From NCBI RefSeq assembly GCF_002151125.1, contig NZ_MDJZ01000012.1, positions 124,001 to 188,000 of the forward strand: a DNA stretch of 64,000 bases. The letters are read 5' to 3'. Shown piece by piece: positions 46,377 through 54,616 of the stretch (positions within the stretch are counted from its first letter, which is position 1; every line of letters begins with the position of its first letter). The translations under genes and the position numbers were made by a program. This DNA is from Clavibacter michiganensis (GTDB lineage Bacteria; Actinomycetota; Actinomycetes; Actinomycetales; Microbacteriaceae). The notes beneath the pieces were generated by a model. The model was not told the origin of the DNA and did not search any database. It saw only the letters and a program-made list of their open reading frames with translations.

Positions 46377-47966
46377 GGCGTAGAGCGGGCTCGTGTAGAA
46401 CCACAGGTCCTCCCACGGGTCCGCGTCGCCCAGCACGTCGATCGCGGGGCCGGCCGGGTCGATCGCCGCACCGAGGAAGCCGGGCTGCTGGCGCTTGCCG
46501 TCGGTGCCGCGGAGGCGCACGTAGAAGCGGTCGCCCGGCACGGCGATCTCCTGCGACAGGCGGTAGCCGCCCGGGATCGCCGTGAGGCTCCCGACGGGGA
46601 GCTGCGCGACGACGCGCGTGGCCGGCGCGGTCGTCGCGTCGCGGTCGGCCGCGGGGCCGTCGATGCGGCCGACGATCACGTCCACGCGCGCGAGCTCGGG
46701 CACGAAGCCGGCGCGGTTCGGGCGCGACGCCGTCATGATGTCGGCCGTCACCGTGACCTTCCGGTCGCGCTTGCCGATGAGCGTGCCGCCGAGGGGGATC
46801 GTGCGGCCCCGCTCGAGGACGAGCCGCGCGTCGATGGAGTCGACGAGCCCGCCGTGGTCGACCCAGACGCGTCCGGCGCGGATCGCGTCGAGCACGGACG
46901 TGTGGTCCTGACGGACGGCGCCCACGTGCGTGCGGCTGTAGTGGCCCGGCCAGAAGTCGTTCTCGTCGGTGTCGACGCCGCCGCGGTAGACGGGATCCAC
47001 CATGCGGCCGTCGCGGTCGTAGTCGCTGCCGGGGCCGACCTCGGTGGTGTCGAGGTAGACGTTGTGGCTGTCGCTCGTGGCCGTGACGATGAAGCGGCGG
47101 CCCTCGGCGAGCATGGAGTCCCACACGCCGCCGACCGTCGCGGTGACCCAGTCGAAGCCGCCCCACGTGCGGTACGACTCGGCCGGGTAGCCGGGGAACG
47201 AGTACGCGCTGGCGGCGTTGCCGTAGAGTCCGCGCGCGCCGACGGTGCTGTGCGGCGCGGGGAGGCCGCCGGCCTGGTGGCCCGGCGCGCCCTCCATGCC
47301 GAGGACCACGCGCGGGCCGGCGTCCTGCCAGGCGCGCAGCTCGTGCGGCGAGTCGATGCCGAGGCGCGAGGGGTGGTTCGGGAGCATCGCGGCGTCCTTC
47401 ACGCGGCGGGAGGCGACGGCCTGGTCGAGGAAGCGGATCCCCTCGAGCGCGAGCGCCTCGTTCGCCGGGGTGCCGTCGCGGGTGCCCTTCACGCGGGCGT
47501 CCCAGCGGTCCTCGATCTCCTTCAGCACGCCGATCGCGTCGCCCTGCGGGTGCACGAAGACGGTCGCGTGCTCCGCGCCGGGGATGTTCCACTCGAGCCC
47601 GTGGAAGATCACGATCTCGGAGCCGAACTCCTTCCGGGCCTCCTCGATGAACGGCACGATCTGGTCGACGCTGCCCTTCGTGGAGTGCGGCGCGTTGCCG
47701 TGGTCCGTGAGCACGATCCACTGCACGCCGTTGGCGACCGCCTGGCGGATGTGGTCGCGCACGCGGTACTTGCCGTCGTTGCTGAAGAGCGTGTGGACGT
47801 GGTGGTCGCCCTCGAGCCAGAGGTAACCGCCGACCTTGGGCGGGGCGCCGGCCGCGCGGGCGGCGGGGGCGGATCCGAGGGCGGCGATCGCGGCGCCGGC
47901 GCCGACGGCCGCGCCCCCCTGCAGCAGGCCCCTGCGGCTCACCGTCGTGCGTGCGTCGTTCGTCAT
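46365..47966 (-). CDS. Tat-exported PHP/CehA-type metallohydrolase
   Basis: The 533-residue protein has a Tat signal (S10-R11-R12-GLLQGG, cleavage near ARA 40). The PHP domain has HxH in EGDHHVHTLFS, LTDHGN, GLEWNIPGAEHATVF, LPNHPSR and SDSHN, which bind two or three metals. It probably cleaves a phosphate or carbamate ester outside the cell; CehA/McbA relatives hydrolyse carbamates. A C-terminal beta domain follows. ATG 47966 has GGAGG; an upstream in-frame ATG (48017) lacks support. Confidence 0.82.
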   Translation of the reverse strand: MTNDARTTVSRRGLLQGGAAVGAGAAIAALGSAPAARAAGAPPKVGGYLWLEGDHHVHTLFSNDGKYRVRDHIRQAVANGVQWIVLTDHGNAPHSTKGSVDQIVPFIEEARKEFGSEIVIFHGLEWNIPGAEHATVFVHPQGDAIGVLKEIEDRWDARVKGTRDGTPANEALALEGIRFLDQAVASRRVKDAAMLPNHPSRLGIDSPHELRAWQDAGPRVVLGMEGAPGHQAGGLPAPHSTVGARGLYGNAASAYSFPGYPAESYRTWGGFDWVTATVGGVWDSMLAEGRRFIVTATSDSHNVYLDTTEVGPGSDYDRDGRMVDPVYRGGVDTDENDFWPGHYSRTHVGAVRQDHTSVLDAIRAGRVWVDHGGLVDSIDARLVLERGRTIPLGGTLIGKRDRKVTVTADIMTASRPNRAGFVPELARVDVIVGRIDGPAADRDATTAPATRVVAQLPVGSLTAIPGGYRLSQEIAVPGDRFYVRLRGTDGKRQQPGFLGAAIDPAGPAIDVLGDADPWEDLWFYTSPLYAELS

Positions 47967-48095
47967 CCGTGTCCTCCGTGTCGCCGTGCGAGTGGATTTC
48001 CTACGGTGCCGAATCAAGGCGACGAGCGATGGACGCCGGATGGACGGCGGGCGCTCGGGAGGTGAACGGGGCGCGGGGGCGCGGATCCGGGGGCG

Positions 48096-49358
48096 TCAGC
48101 GCTCGCGCACGGCCTCGCGGGGCGAGCGGTCCCACGTGTCCTCGAGCATGCGCGGCCGGGCGAGGTAGAAGCCCGCGGCGGACGCGACGGCGACCATGAC
48201 GAAGAGCATGAGGAGGGGCACGGTCCAGCCGCCGGTCGCCTCGTGCAGGACGCCGAACATCAGCGGGCCGATCGCGCCGATCGAGTAGCCGATGCCCTGC
48301 ACGAAGCCGCTGAGCGCGACCACTCCCCCGTGCGTGCGGGTGCGCAGGTTGATGAGCACGAAGACCAGCGGGAACAGCAGCGGCCCGAGCCCGGCGGCGG
48401 CCACCCACAGGAGCGGCGCCGCGGCGGGCGCCACGAGCAGGCCCACGTAGCCGACGACGAAGAAGAGGACGCCGAGCTGGATCAGGATGCCGACGTTCCG
48501 CATCCGGGCGGCGAGCAGCGGCATGACGATCGCCGTCGGCAGGCCCATGAAGCCGAACACCGCGAGGAGCACGCCGGACTCCACGGCCGTCTGACCGGCG
48601 GTCTCCTGCAGCAGCGCGGGCAGCCACGCGAACATGGCGTAGGCGTTGAAGGAGGAGGCCGACTGGATCCCCACGAGCGCCCACGCGACCGGCGACCGGA
48701 ACACGCGGCCCGTGACGGCAGCCGGCGCCTCCTCCACCTGGTCGAGCGCGGCAGCGGCCGCGCGCTCGCGCCGGGTGTCGCGACGGTGGTTGACCAGCAG
48801 CGCCACCCACGGCACGAGCGCGACGACCGCCACGGCGGCCCACGCCCCGATGGCGACGCGCCAGCCCGCGCCGTCGGCCAGCGGCGCGGCGACGAGCGAG
48901 GGCACGCCCGTGCTGATGGACAGCATCACGGTGGTGAGCGAGGTGAGCGGCCCGATCCGACCGGGGAAGTACTTCTTCACGAGCGGCGGCAGGAGCACGT
49001 TGCCGAGGCCCATGCCCGCGAGCGACAGGATCGTGCCCACGCCGAAGACGACCACCGTGTCGGATCCGGCGCGCAGCAGGTGCCCGACGACCATCGCGAC
49101 GAGTCCCACCACCACGGTCAGCTCGAGGCCGAGGCGCCGGGAGATCGCGGGCGCGAGGAGGCCGAACAGCGCGAAGCAGACGGGCGGCAGCGCGCCGAGC
49201 ACGCCGATGGACACGCTGTCGAGCGGGACGTCGCGGCCGATCTCGTCGACGATCGGCGAGAAGACCGCGACGGCGGTGCGGAGGTTGAGGGCCACCAGCA
49301 CGATGCCGACCAGGGCGAGGAGCGCGCCCGCACGGGGAGCTGCGGGAGTCGTCGTCAC
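48096..49358 (-). CDS. CynX/NimT-type MFS transporter
   Basis: The 420-residue protein has twelve helices and matches the CynX group (VGIVLVALNLRTAVAVFSPIV near the N-terminus, GMGLGNVLLPPLVKKYFPGR, FVQGIGYSIGAIGPLMFG). It may move cyanate, nitroimidazoles or other small anions; the substrate is unknown. GTG 49358 is preferred to GTG 49361 because the -10 box ends 6 bases upstream of it. It is divergent from the DinB-like gene by only 37 bp. Confidence 0.82.
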   Translation of the reverse strand: MTTTPAAPRAGALLALVGIVLVALNLRTAVAVFSPIVDEIGRDVPLDSVSIGVLGALPPVCFALFGLLAPAISRRLGLELTVVVGLVAMVVGHLLRAGSDTVVVFGVGTILSLAGMGLGNVLLPPLVKKYFPGRIGPLTSLTTVMLSISTGVPSLVAAPLADGAGWRVAIGAWAAVAVVALVPWVALLVNHRRDTRRERAAAAALDQVEEAPAAVTGRVFRSPVAWALVGIQSASSFNAYAMFAWLPALLQETAGQTAVESGVLLAVFGFMGLPTAIVMPLLAARMRNVGILIQLGVLFFVVGYVGLLVAPAAAPLLWVAAAGLGPLLFPLVFVLINLRTRTHGGVVALSGFVQGIGYSIGAIGPLMFGVLHEATGGWTVPLLMLFVMVAVASAAGFYLARPRMLEDTWDRSPREAVRER

Positions 49359-49370
49359 CACCAGATTCTA
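49358..49370 (-). promoter_or_regulatory. Leaderless -10 box for CynX-like gene
   Basis: Minus-strand TAGAAT (49370-49365) is 6 bases before GTG 49358. Confidence 0.5.
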
Positions 49371-49382
49371 CGGCGGCCGGAA

Positions 49383-49396
49383 TAGGCTCTCGGCCA
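49383..49396 (+). promoter_or_regulatory. Leaderless -10 box for DinB-like gene
   Basis: TAGGCT (49383-49388), 7 bases, then ATG 49396. It faces away from the CynX box across 12 bp. Confidence 0.5.
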
Positions 49397-50097
49397 TGAG
49401 CGAGATCTCCCGGCACCTGCCCCTCAGCCAGCGCCCGACCGAGCCCGAGGCCAAGGTCACGGGCGTCTGGAGCGAGGAGATCGCCGACGTGCTCGACCGC
49501 ACGGCCGACCTCCTCGCGTCCCTGGACGCCGACGGCTGGGAGGCCGCGAGCATGTGCGACGGCTGGACCGTGCGCGACGTCGCGGGCCACATCGTCTGGC
49601 GCGTCGGCGCGAGCAACGCCGCCATGGTGCGCACGGCGATCGGATCCATGCGCCGCCGCCCGCACCTCAACCCCATGCACGCGATGGACGACCTGAGCGC
49701 CGACGAGGCCGCGCGCTCCCCCGAGGACCTGGTGGCCGGGATCCGCGCCATCGCGGCCGAGAAGCGCGCCGGGAAGGGCCGCAAGCGCCTCCCCGAGCTG
49801 CTCGAGGTGGTCGTCCACGCCTTCGACATCGCGCACGCGCTGAAGGCGGACCTGGAACTCGATCACCGCGCGACCGGCGCCGTCGCCGTGGCGCGCGCCG
49901 CGATCGCGCCCGCGCAGATCCGGGGCGTGCTGCGGGCGCGCACGCTGCGCGCGTCGGACGCCGGCTGGAGCGTGGGCCACGGCCCCGCGATCGAGGCGAC
50001 CGCGTCGACGCTGATCATGTACCTCTTCGGCCGCACGCCCCGCCCCCAGGGCGACGCGGCGGCGACGCCGGAGGACAGGTCCGCCGGCGCGGCCTAG
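49396..50097 (+). CDS. Maleylpyruvate isomerase-like DinB-fold protein
   Basis: The 233-residue protein is of the mycothiol-dependent maleylpyruvate isomerase / TIGR03083 group. MCDGWTVRDVAGHIVWR holds the first metal-binding His, and VVVHAFDIAHAL holds the others. The family includes mycothiol and bacillithiol transferases. The reaction here is unknown. It is leaderless with ATG 49396, and its stop overlaps ribF on the other strand by 4 bases. Confidence 0.78.
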   Translation: MSEISRHLPLSQRPTEPEAKVTGVWSEEIADVLDRTADLLASLDADGWEAASMCDGWTVRDVAGHIVWRVGASNAAMVRTAIGSMRRRPHLNPMHAMDDLSADEAARSPEDLVAGIRAIAAEKRAGKGRKRLPELLEVVVHAFDIAHALKADLELDHRATGAVAVARAAIAPAQIRGVLRARTLRASDAGWSVGHGPAIEATASTLIMYLFGRTPRPQGDAAATPEDRSAGAA

Positions 50098-51026
50098 GCC
50101 CCGAGCACGGCGCGGGTGCGCACCACGTCGTCGGTCATCTGCGCGATGAGCGGCTCGCGGCCCTCGTACGCGACCATGCCGCGGATCCGCGCGACGAACA
50201 CGACCTCGACCTCGTGGTCGTACAGGTCGAGCGTCTCGTCGAGCACGAACGCCTCGACGACGCGCGGCCGGACGCCCGCGAAGGTCGGGTTGGTGCCGAC
50301 CGAGATGGCGGACGGGTACGTCCGGTCGCCGTCGCGCAGCCAGCCGGCGTAGACGCCGTCGGCGGGGATGAGGCCCTCGGCCTCGGGAGACAGGTTCGCC
50401 GTGGGGAAGCCCAGCTCGCGGCCGCGCTTCTCGCCGTGCACGACGAGGCCGCGGACGGCGGGCGCGCGGCCGAGCAGCTCGGCGGCGGCCTCGACGTCGC
50501 CGCGGTCCATGAGGTCGCGGATCCACGTGGACGACACCTTGCGGCTGCCGTCGGGCATCACGTCGCCCACGACCACCGTGCGGAAGCCGTGGCTCTCGCC
50601 GAGCCGCGTGAGCGTGGCGGCGTCGCCCGCGCCCTGCGCGCCGAAGCGGAAGTCCTCGCCCACGAGCACGACGCGGGCGCGGAGGGCGTCCACCAGCACG
50701 GTGCGGACGAACTCCTCGGGGCTCAGCCTCTGGAGCCGCTCGTCGAACGGGAGCATGAGGGTCGCGTCGACGCCGAGCTCAGCGAGCAGCTCGATCTTCT
50801 GCCGGTTGCTGACGAGGCTCTGCGGGCGCGCGGCGGGCGCGAGGAGCGCGGCCGGATGGCGGTCGAACGTGACGACGGCGGAGGAGAGGCCCTCGTCGGC
50901 GGCGATGCCGAGGAGGCCCTGGATGACCGCGCGGTGCCCCGCGTGCACCCCGTCGAACTTGCCGATGGTGACGGCGCTCGGCCCGAAGCCGCCCGGCACG
51001 TCGGCCGGGTCGTGGACGACGAGCAC
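50094..51026 (-). CDS. ribF: Riboflavin kinase / FAD synthetase
   Basis: It makes FMN and then FAD. The 310-residue protein has the N-terminal nucleotidyltransferase (GKFDGVHAGHRAV, STWIRDLM) and the C-terminal riboflavin kinase (GRELGFPTANL, DGVYAGWL). Length and order are standard. It lies 2 bp downstream of the membrane-protein gene. The usual neighbour truB is two genes upstream on the same strand, as in other actinobacteria. Confidence 0.95.
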   Translation of the reverse strand: MLVVHDPADVPGGFGPSAVTIGKFDGVHAGHRAVIQGLLGIAADEGLSSAVVTFDRHPAALLAPAARPQSLVSNRQKIELLAELGVDATLMLPFDERLQRLSPEEFVRTVLVDALRARVVLVGEDFRFGAQGAGDAATLTRLGESHGFRTVVVGDVMPDGSRKVSSTWIRDLMDRGDVEAAAELLGRAPAVRGLVVHGEKRGRELGFPTANLSPEAEGLIPADGVYAGWLRDGDRTYPSAISVGTNPTFAGVRPRVVEAFVLDETLDLYDHEVEVVFVARIRGMVAYEGREPLIAQMTDDVVRTRAVLGA

Positions 51027-51028
51027 GG

Positions 51029-51490
51029 TCAGCGGTCCCCGCGCACGGGGCGCTCGTCGACGGCGCTCACGCGCGAGCGGCCGCCGCTACGGAGCCACCA
51101 GAGGCCGAGGACCGGCAGCACGAGCGGGATGAACACGTAGCCGTAGCCGTAGACCGACCACACGCTGTCGTGCGGGAAGAGCTCGGAGTCGACGAGGCTC
51201 AGCGTGCCCACGACGAGCACGCCGACGAGCTCGAACGCGATGGTGGCGAACGCGATCCGGTACCAGCGGCGGGCGGCCTCCGGGGTGCGCGCGGGGGCGA
51301 CGAGCGCCACGGTGGCGACGATGTAGACGACGGCGGCGAGCGCGGAGAGCGCGTACGCGACCGGTGCCTCGTCGAACTTGGTGAGGATCTGCGTGACCGA
51401 GCGGCCCGTCGCGGCGAGGGCCAGCAGCCCGTAGAAGAAGACCAGGACCCGTCCGAGGCCGGTCATGCGCGAGGTGCGGGAGTCAGTCAT
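51029..51490 (-). CDS. Four-helix membrane protein before ribF
   Basis: The 153-residue protein has four hydrophobic segments (VLVFFYGLLALAAT, SALAAVVYIVATVALVA, AFATIAFELVGVLVVGTL, GYGYVFIPLVLPVLGLWW). It matches the conserved actinobacterial membrane proteins found near truB and ribF, with no known job. A GATAAT (51506-51501) 10 bases upstream suggests a short leader. It shares a transcript with ribF. Confidence 0.75.
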   Translation of the reverse strand: MTDSRTSRMTGLGRVLVFFYGLLALAATGRSVTQILTKFDEAPVAYALSALAAVVYIVATVALVAPARTPEAARRWYRIAFATIAFELVGVLVVGTLSLVDSELFPHDSVWSVYGYGYVFIPLVLPVLGLWWLRSGGRSRVSAVDERPVRGDR

Positions 51491-51527
51491 GGCACCTGCG
51501 ATTATCCCCTACCCGAGGCAGCGGCGG

Positions 51528-51896
51528 TCACGCGGACTGGACGTTCCAGATGACGTCCATGCGGTAGACCATGATCGCGATGGCGAGGCACGAGGCCCCC
51601 AGGATCACGGTGCTCCAGCGGGTGCGCTCCACGAGCGCCCAGAACATGGCGAGCGGCGGGATCAGCAGGCCGCTCAGCAGGTAGGCGTAGTACTCGACGA
51701 GGTTCCCCGACGGCGGGTTGCCGACGGCGGGCGCCGCGATCGCGACCACGAGCTGCGCCACGAGCAGCACCTCGACGAGCGCGGTCGGTCCCATCGTGAG
51801 GTCGCTCGGCTTCCGTCCGACGGCGCCGAGCACGAGGCACAGCACGCCCGCGACGACCGCGACGGAGATTTGCGCGACCGTGAACCACGCGATCAC
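51528..51896 (-). CDS. Membrane protein coupled to truB
   Basis: The 122-residue protein has four hydrophobic segments (VAQISVAVVAGVLCLVLGAV, LVEVLLVAQLVVAIAAP, YYAYLLSGLLIPPLAMFWALV, STVILGASCLAIAIMV). GTG 51896 overlaps the truB stop (GTGA). It is related in size and layout to small conserved actinobacterial membrane proteins of unknown function. It ends 37 bp before the next membrane-protein gene. Confidence 0.75.
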   Translation of the reverse strand: MIAWFTVAQISVAVVAGVLCLVLGAVGRKPSDLTMGPTALVEVLLVAQLVVAIAAPAVGNPPSGNLVEYYAYLLSGLLIPPLAMFWALVERTRWSTVILGASCLAIAIMVYRMDVIWNVQSA

Positions 51897-52852
51897 GAGG
51901 CGCCCGCGTCGTCGGCGGGGAAGTTGACGATGGAGGTGCCCGTGCGTCCGCGGAAGCCGACCAGGCCCACGAGCCGGCCGTCGGGCGCGACCGCGGCGAG
52001 CGGATCCTCGGTGGGAGCGTCGTCGGGCGTCGTGAGCTTCTTGCCGTGGCCGAGGTCGACCGCCTCCTGCTCGGTGAGGTGCAGGACGTCGAACAGGCGC
52101 GCGGCGGCGTCGGCCGGCGGGATCAGCCGGTCGGCGACGACCATCGCGTCGATCGCCACGGCGTCGTCGACGTGGAACGGGCCGACGCGCGTGCGGCGCA
52201 GGGCGGTGAGGTGCCCGCCGACGCCGAGCGCGCGGCCGAGGTCGCGCGCGAGGGCCCGCACGTACGTGCCGGAGGAGCAGGTGATGCGGACGTCGAGGTC
52301 GAGCTGCGCGCCGTCCTCCTCGCCCTCCTCGGCCTCGACCGCGTCGAAGCGGAGCACGTCGAACGCGGAGACGGTGACCTCGCGCGCGGCGAGCTCGACC
52401 TCCTCGCCGGCGCGGACGCGGGCGTAGGCGCGCTTGCCGTCGACCTTGATGGCGCTGACGGCGCTCGGGACCTGCGAGATCGTGCCGCGGAGGTCGGCGA
52501 CGGCGCGATCCACGTCGGCGACGGCGAGGTCGCGGATCCGCCCGGGCTCGGCGCGCGAGACGACCTCGCCCTCGCGGTCGTCCGTGGTGGTGGCGCGGCC
52601 GAGGCGGATGGTCGCCAGGTACTCCTTGTCGAGGCCCACGAGGTAGGTGAGCAGGCGCGTGGAGCTGTTGACGCCGAGGATCATGAGGCCCGTGGCCATC
52701 GGGTCGAGCGTGCCCGCGTGCCCGACCTTGCGGGTGCCGGCGAGGCGGCGCGTGCGGGCGACGAGGTCGTGGCTGGTCCACTCCCCGCGCTTGTCGATGA
52801 GGAGCAGGCCGCTCGCGGTGGAGGGCGCGGCGCGGGGGGTCGGGGTTTCCAT
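51893..52852 (-). CDS. truB: tRNA pseudouridine-55 synthase
   Basis: It makes the universal pseudouridine 55 in the T-loop of tRNA. The 319-residue protein has the catalytic D50 in HAGTLDPMATG, YLATIRLG, the SALKVDGKRAY-like SAIKVDGKRAYA motif, and CSSGTYVRALARDLG. The C-terminal region is a PUA-like domain (DGRLVGLVGF). ATG 52852 is the start. It is separated from rbfA by mutY and other genes, unlike the tight nusA-infB-rbfA-truB order in many bacteria. Confidence 0.95.
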   Translation of the reverse strand: METPTPRAAPSTASGLLLIDKRGEWTSHDLVARTRRLAGTRKVGHAGTLDPMATGLMILGVNSSTRLLTYLVGLDKEYLATIRLGRATTTDDREGEVVSRAEPGRIRDLAVADVDRAVADLRGTISQVPSAVSAIKVDGKRAYARVRAGEEVELAAREVTVSAFDVLRFDAVEAEEGEEDGAQLDLDVRITCSSGTYVRALARDLGRALGVGGHLTALRRTRVGPFHVDDAVAIDAMVVADRLIPPADAAARLFDVLHLTEQEAVDLGHGKKLTTPDDAPTEDPLAAVAPDGRLVGLVGFRGRTGTSIVNFPADDAGAS

Positions 52853-52910
52853 GGCCTGACCATCATGCCGTGCCGGGACGCACCCGCGGCTCCCTCGGAT
52901 CCGCCCGCCG

Positions 52911-52916
52911 TAGGAT
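52911..52916 (+). promoter_or_regulatory. -10 box for ketopantoate-reductase-like gene
   Basis: TAGGAT lies 23 bases before GTG 52940, leaving room for AGGAGG. Confidence 0.45.
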
Positions 52917-52939
52917 CGGGAGGGTCGACAGGAGGACGC

Positions 52940-53935
52940 GTGCGGATCGGGGTCTTGGGCGCGGGCGCCGTCGGCGGCACCATCGCCGCCCTCCTCGAAC
53001 GCGCCGGGCACGAGGTTGACGTCACCGCGCGCGGCCCGCACCTCCGCACCATCCAGGACCGCGGCCTGCGCCTCGCCGGCGGCTACGGCGACCACGTCGC
53101 GCGCGTCGCCGCGGCCGAGCGCCTCGGCCGCCCGCCCGGGCTCGCGATCGTCGCCACCAAGATCGCCGACGCCCGCGACGCCATGACGGAGAACGCCGGC
53201 TGGCTCCGCGGGATCCCCGTGCTGGTCGTACAGAACGGGCTCTCCGGCCTCACCATGGGCGTCGAGTGCCTCCCGCGATCCCAGGTCGTGGGCGGTCTCG
53301 CGCTGGTGGCGGCCTCGCTCACCGAGCCCGGCCTCGTCACGGTCACGTCGCGCGCGGGCATGCAGGTCGGCACCGCGGACGGGCCGGAGGGCGCCGGGGT
53401 CGACGTCGTGCGCGAGGTGCTGGATCCCGTCATGCCGGTCACCGTCGCCGCCGACTTCCGCGGGGCCCAGTGGACCAAGCTCGTCATCAACGGGATCAAC
53501 GCCGTGCCCGCGATCACCGGCCTCAGCGTGCAGGCGGTCATCGCCGAGCCCGTGCTGCGGCGCATCGTCACGCGCACCATGCAGGAGACGGTGCGAACCG
53601 GGCTCGCGCACGGCGTGACGTTCGGCACCCTCGGCGGCCTCACCCACCGCCGGCTCCGCCTGTTCGCGTCGCTGCCGCTCCCCCTCGCGGAGCGCCTGCC
53701 CGTCGCGCTCGCCCGGACCATGGGGCAGGTGCCGAACCCCGGGTCGACGCTGCAGAGCATCCGCCGCAGCCGCCTCACGGAGGTCGACCACCTCAACGGC
53801 GCGGTCTCGGCCATCGCGCCGGGCGTCGGCCAGGACGCGCGCGTCAACGCCGCCCTGGTGCAGCTCGTGCACGGCGTGGAGGCGACCGGGCGGCACATCT
53901 CCCCCGCGGAGCTGGCCCGGCTCGTCCCGCGCTGA
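52940..53935 (+). CDS. Ketopantoate reductase-like (ApbA/PanE family) protein
   Basis: The 331-residue NADPH enzyme has the Rossmann motif GAGAVGGTIAALLERAG, VATKIADA, VQNGL, the catalytic Lys in WTKLVINGINA, and EVDHLNG. This order matches ApbA/PanE, which make pantoate for CoA. Many actinobacteria carry several paralogues, and pan genes are not near, so the substrate is open. GTG 52940 has AGGAGG. Confidence 0.82.
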   Translation: MRIGVLGAGAVGGTIAALLERAGHEVDVTARGPHLRTIQDRGLRLAGGYGDHVARVAAAERLGRPPGLAIVATKIADARDAMTENAGWLRGIPVLVVQNGLSGLTMGVECLPRSQVVGGLALVAASLTEPGLVTVTSRAGMQVGTADGPEGAGVDVVREVLDPVMPVTVAADFRGAQWTKLVINGINAVPAITGLSVQAVIAEPVLRRIVTRTMQETVRTGLAHGVTFGTLGGLTHRRLRLFASLPLPLAERLPVALARTMGQVPNPGSTLQSIRRSRLTEVDHLNGAVSAIAPGVGQDARVNAALVQLVHGVEATGRHISPAELARLVPR

Positions 53936-53963
53936 GGTCGCGGGTCGCGGGTCGCGGGTCGCG
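53936..53963. repeat. Heptamer tandem repeat (GGTCGCG x4)
   Basis: Four perfect head-to-tail copies right after the ketopantoate-reductase-like stop; a likely variable-number site. Confidence 0.8.
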
Positions 53964-53995
53964 TTCGCGGGCCGCGCTCGCGGCGGGGCCGCCCC

Positions 53996-54577
53996 TCAGC
54001 AGCTGTCGGCGAAGACGCGGCGCGGGAGGTCGGGGTCGCTGACGTCGACGATCATCGTGGCCGCGCGCCGCGGGTTCACGGCGCGGATGTAGCGCGCGTG
54101 CGCCTCCTGCGCCGCGGATCCGGCGTCGCCGCCCGAGGTCGTGAGCGGCTCGTCGGGCAGCAGCAGGTAGACGACGGCGTTCCACAGCCCGCGCAGCTGC
54201 GCAGCCTGCAGGCCGTCGCCCGCCACGAGGAGCACGGCGTCGCCGGGAGCGTCGGCCACGGGATCGCCGTCGGGCTCGAGCGCGAACGGCGTCCCGGGTC
54301 GGCGGAAGGGGCCCACGAGCGCGTCGCGGAGCGCGCCCGCCGACGTCGCGCCGTCGGCGTCCGCGCCGTCGCCCGCCGCGAAGTCCGCGGCATCGGCCAC
54401 GAACGCCCCGCGACCGCCCACGCGCAGCGCATCGGCGAGCTCGCGCGCGAAGGCGACGGGATCCGCGAGCGGGCCGCCGTCGACGGCGAGGAAGGCGCGT
54501 CCCCGCCCGTAGTTGTGCAGGAACTCGTCGGCGAGCGAGGCGAGGACCTCGGCGCGGGAGGCGCGGTACAGGGGCAT
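53996..54577 (-). CDS. Uridine-kinase-like protein without a P-loop
   Basis: The 193-residue protein follows actinobacterial uridine-kinase-like proteins: FLAVDGG at the P-loop strand, VVYLLLPDEPL, and the ending EAHARYIRAVNPRRAATMIVDVSDPDLP. The Walker A sequence (GxxxxGKS/T) is missing; VDGGPLADPVAF stands in its place, so ATP binding is doubtful. The function may be structural or regulatory. The family call rests mostly on the C-terminal half. It is leaderless and closely divergent from mutY. Confidence 0.6.
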   Translation of the reverse strand: MPLYRASRAEVLASLADEFLHNYGRGRAFLAVDGGPLADPVAFARELADALRVGGRGAFVADAADFAAGDGADADGATSAGALRDALVGPFRRPGTPFALEPDGDPVADAPGDAVLLVAGDGLQAAQLRGLWNAVVYLLLPDEPLTTSGGDAGSAAQEAHARYIRAVNPRRAATMIVDVSDPDLPRRVFADSC

Positions 54578-54589
54578 GCGCCGAGCCTA
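54577..54589 (-). promoter_or_regulatory. Leaderless -10 box for uridine-kinase-like gene
   Basis: Minus-strand TAGGCT (54589-54584), 6 bases, then ATG 54577. Confidence 0.5.
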
Positions 54590-54603
54590 GGCGCATCGTC
54601 TCG

Positions 54604-54616
54604 TACGCTGTCCGGA
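54604..54616 (+). promoter_or_regulatory. Leaderless -10 box for mutY
   Basis: TACGCT (54604-54609), 6 bases, then ATG 54616. It is 14 bp from the opposing box. Confidence 0.5.
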
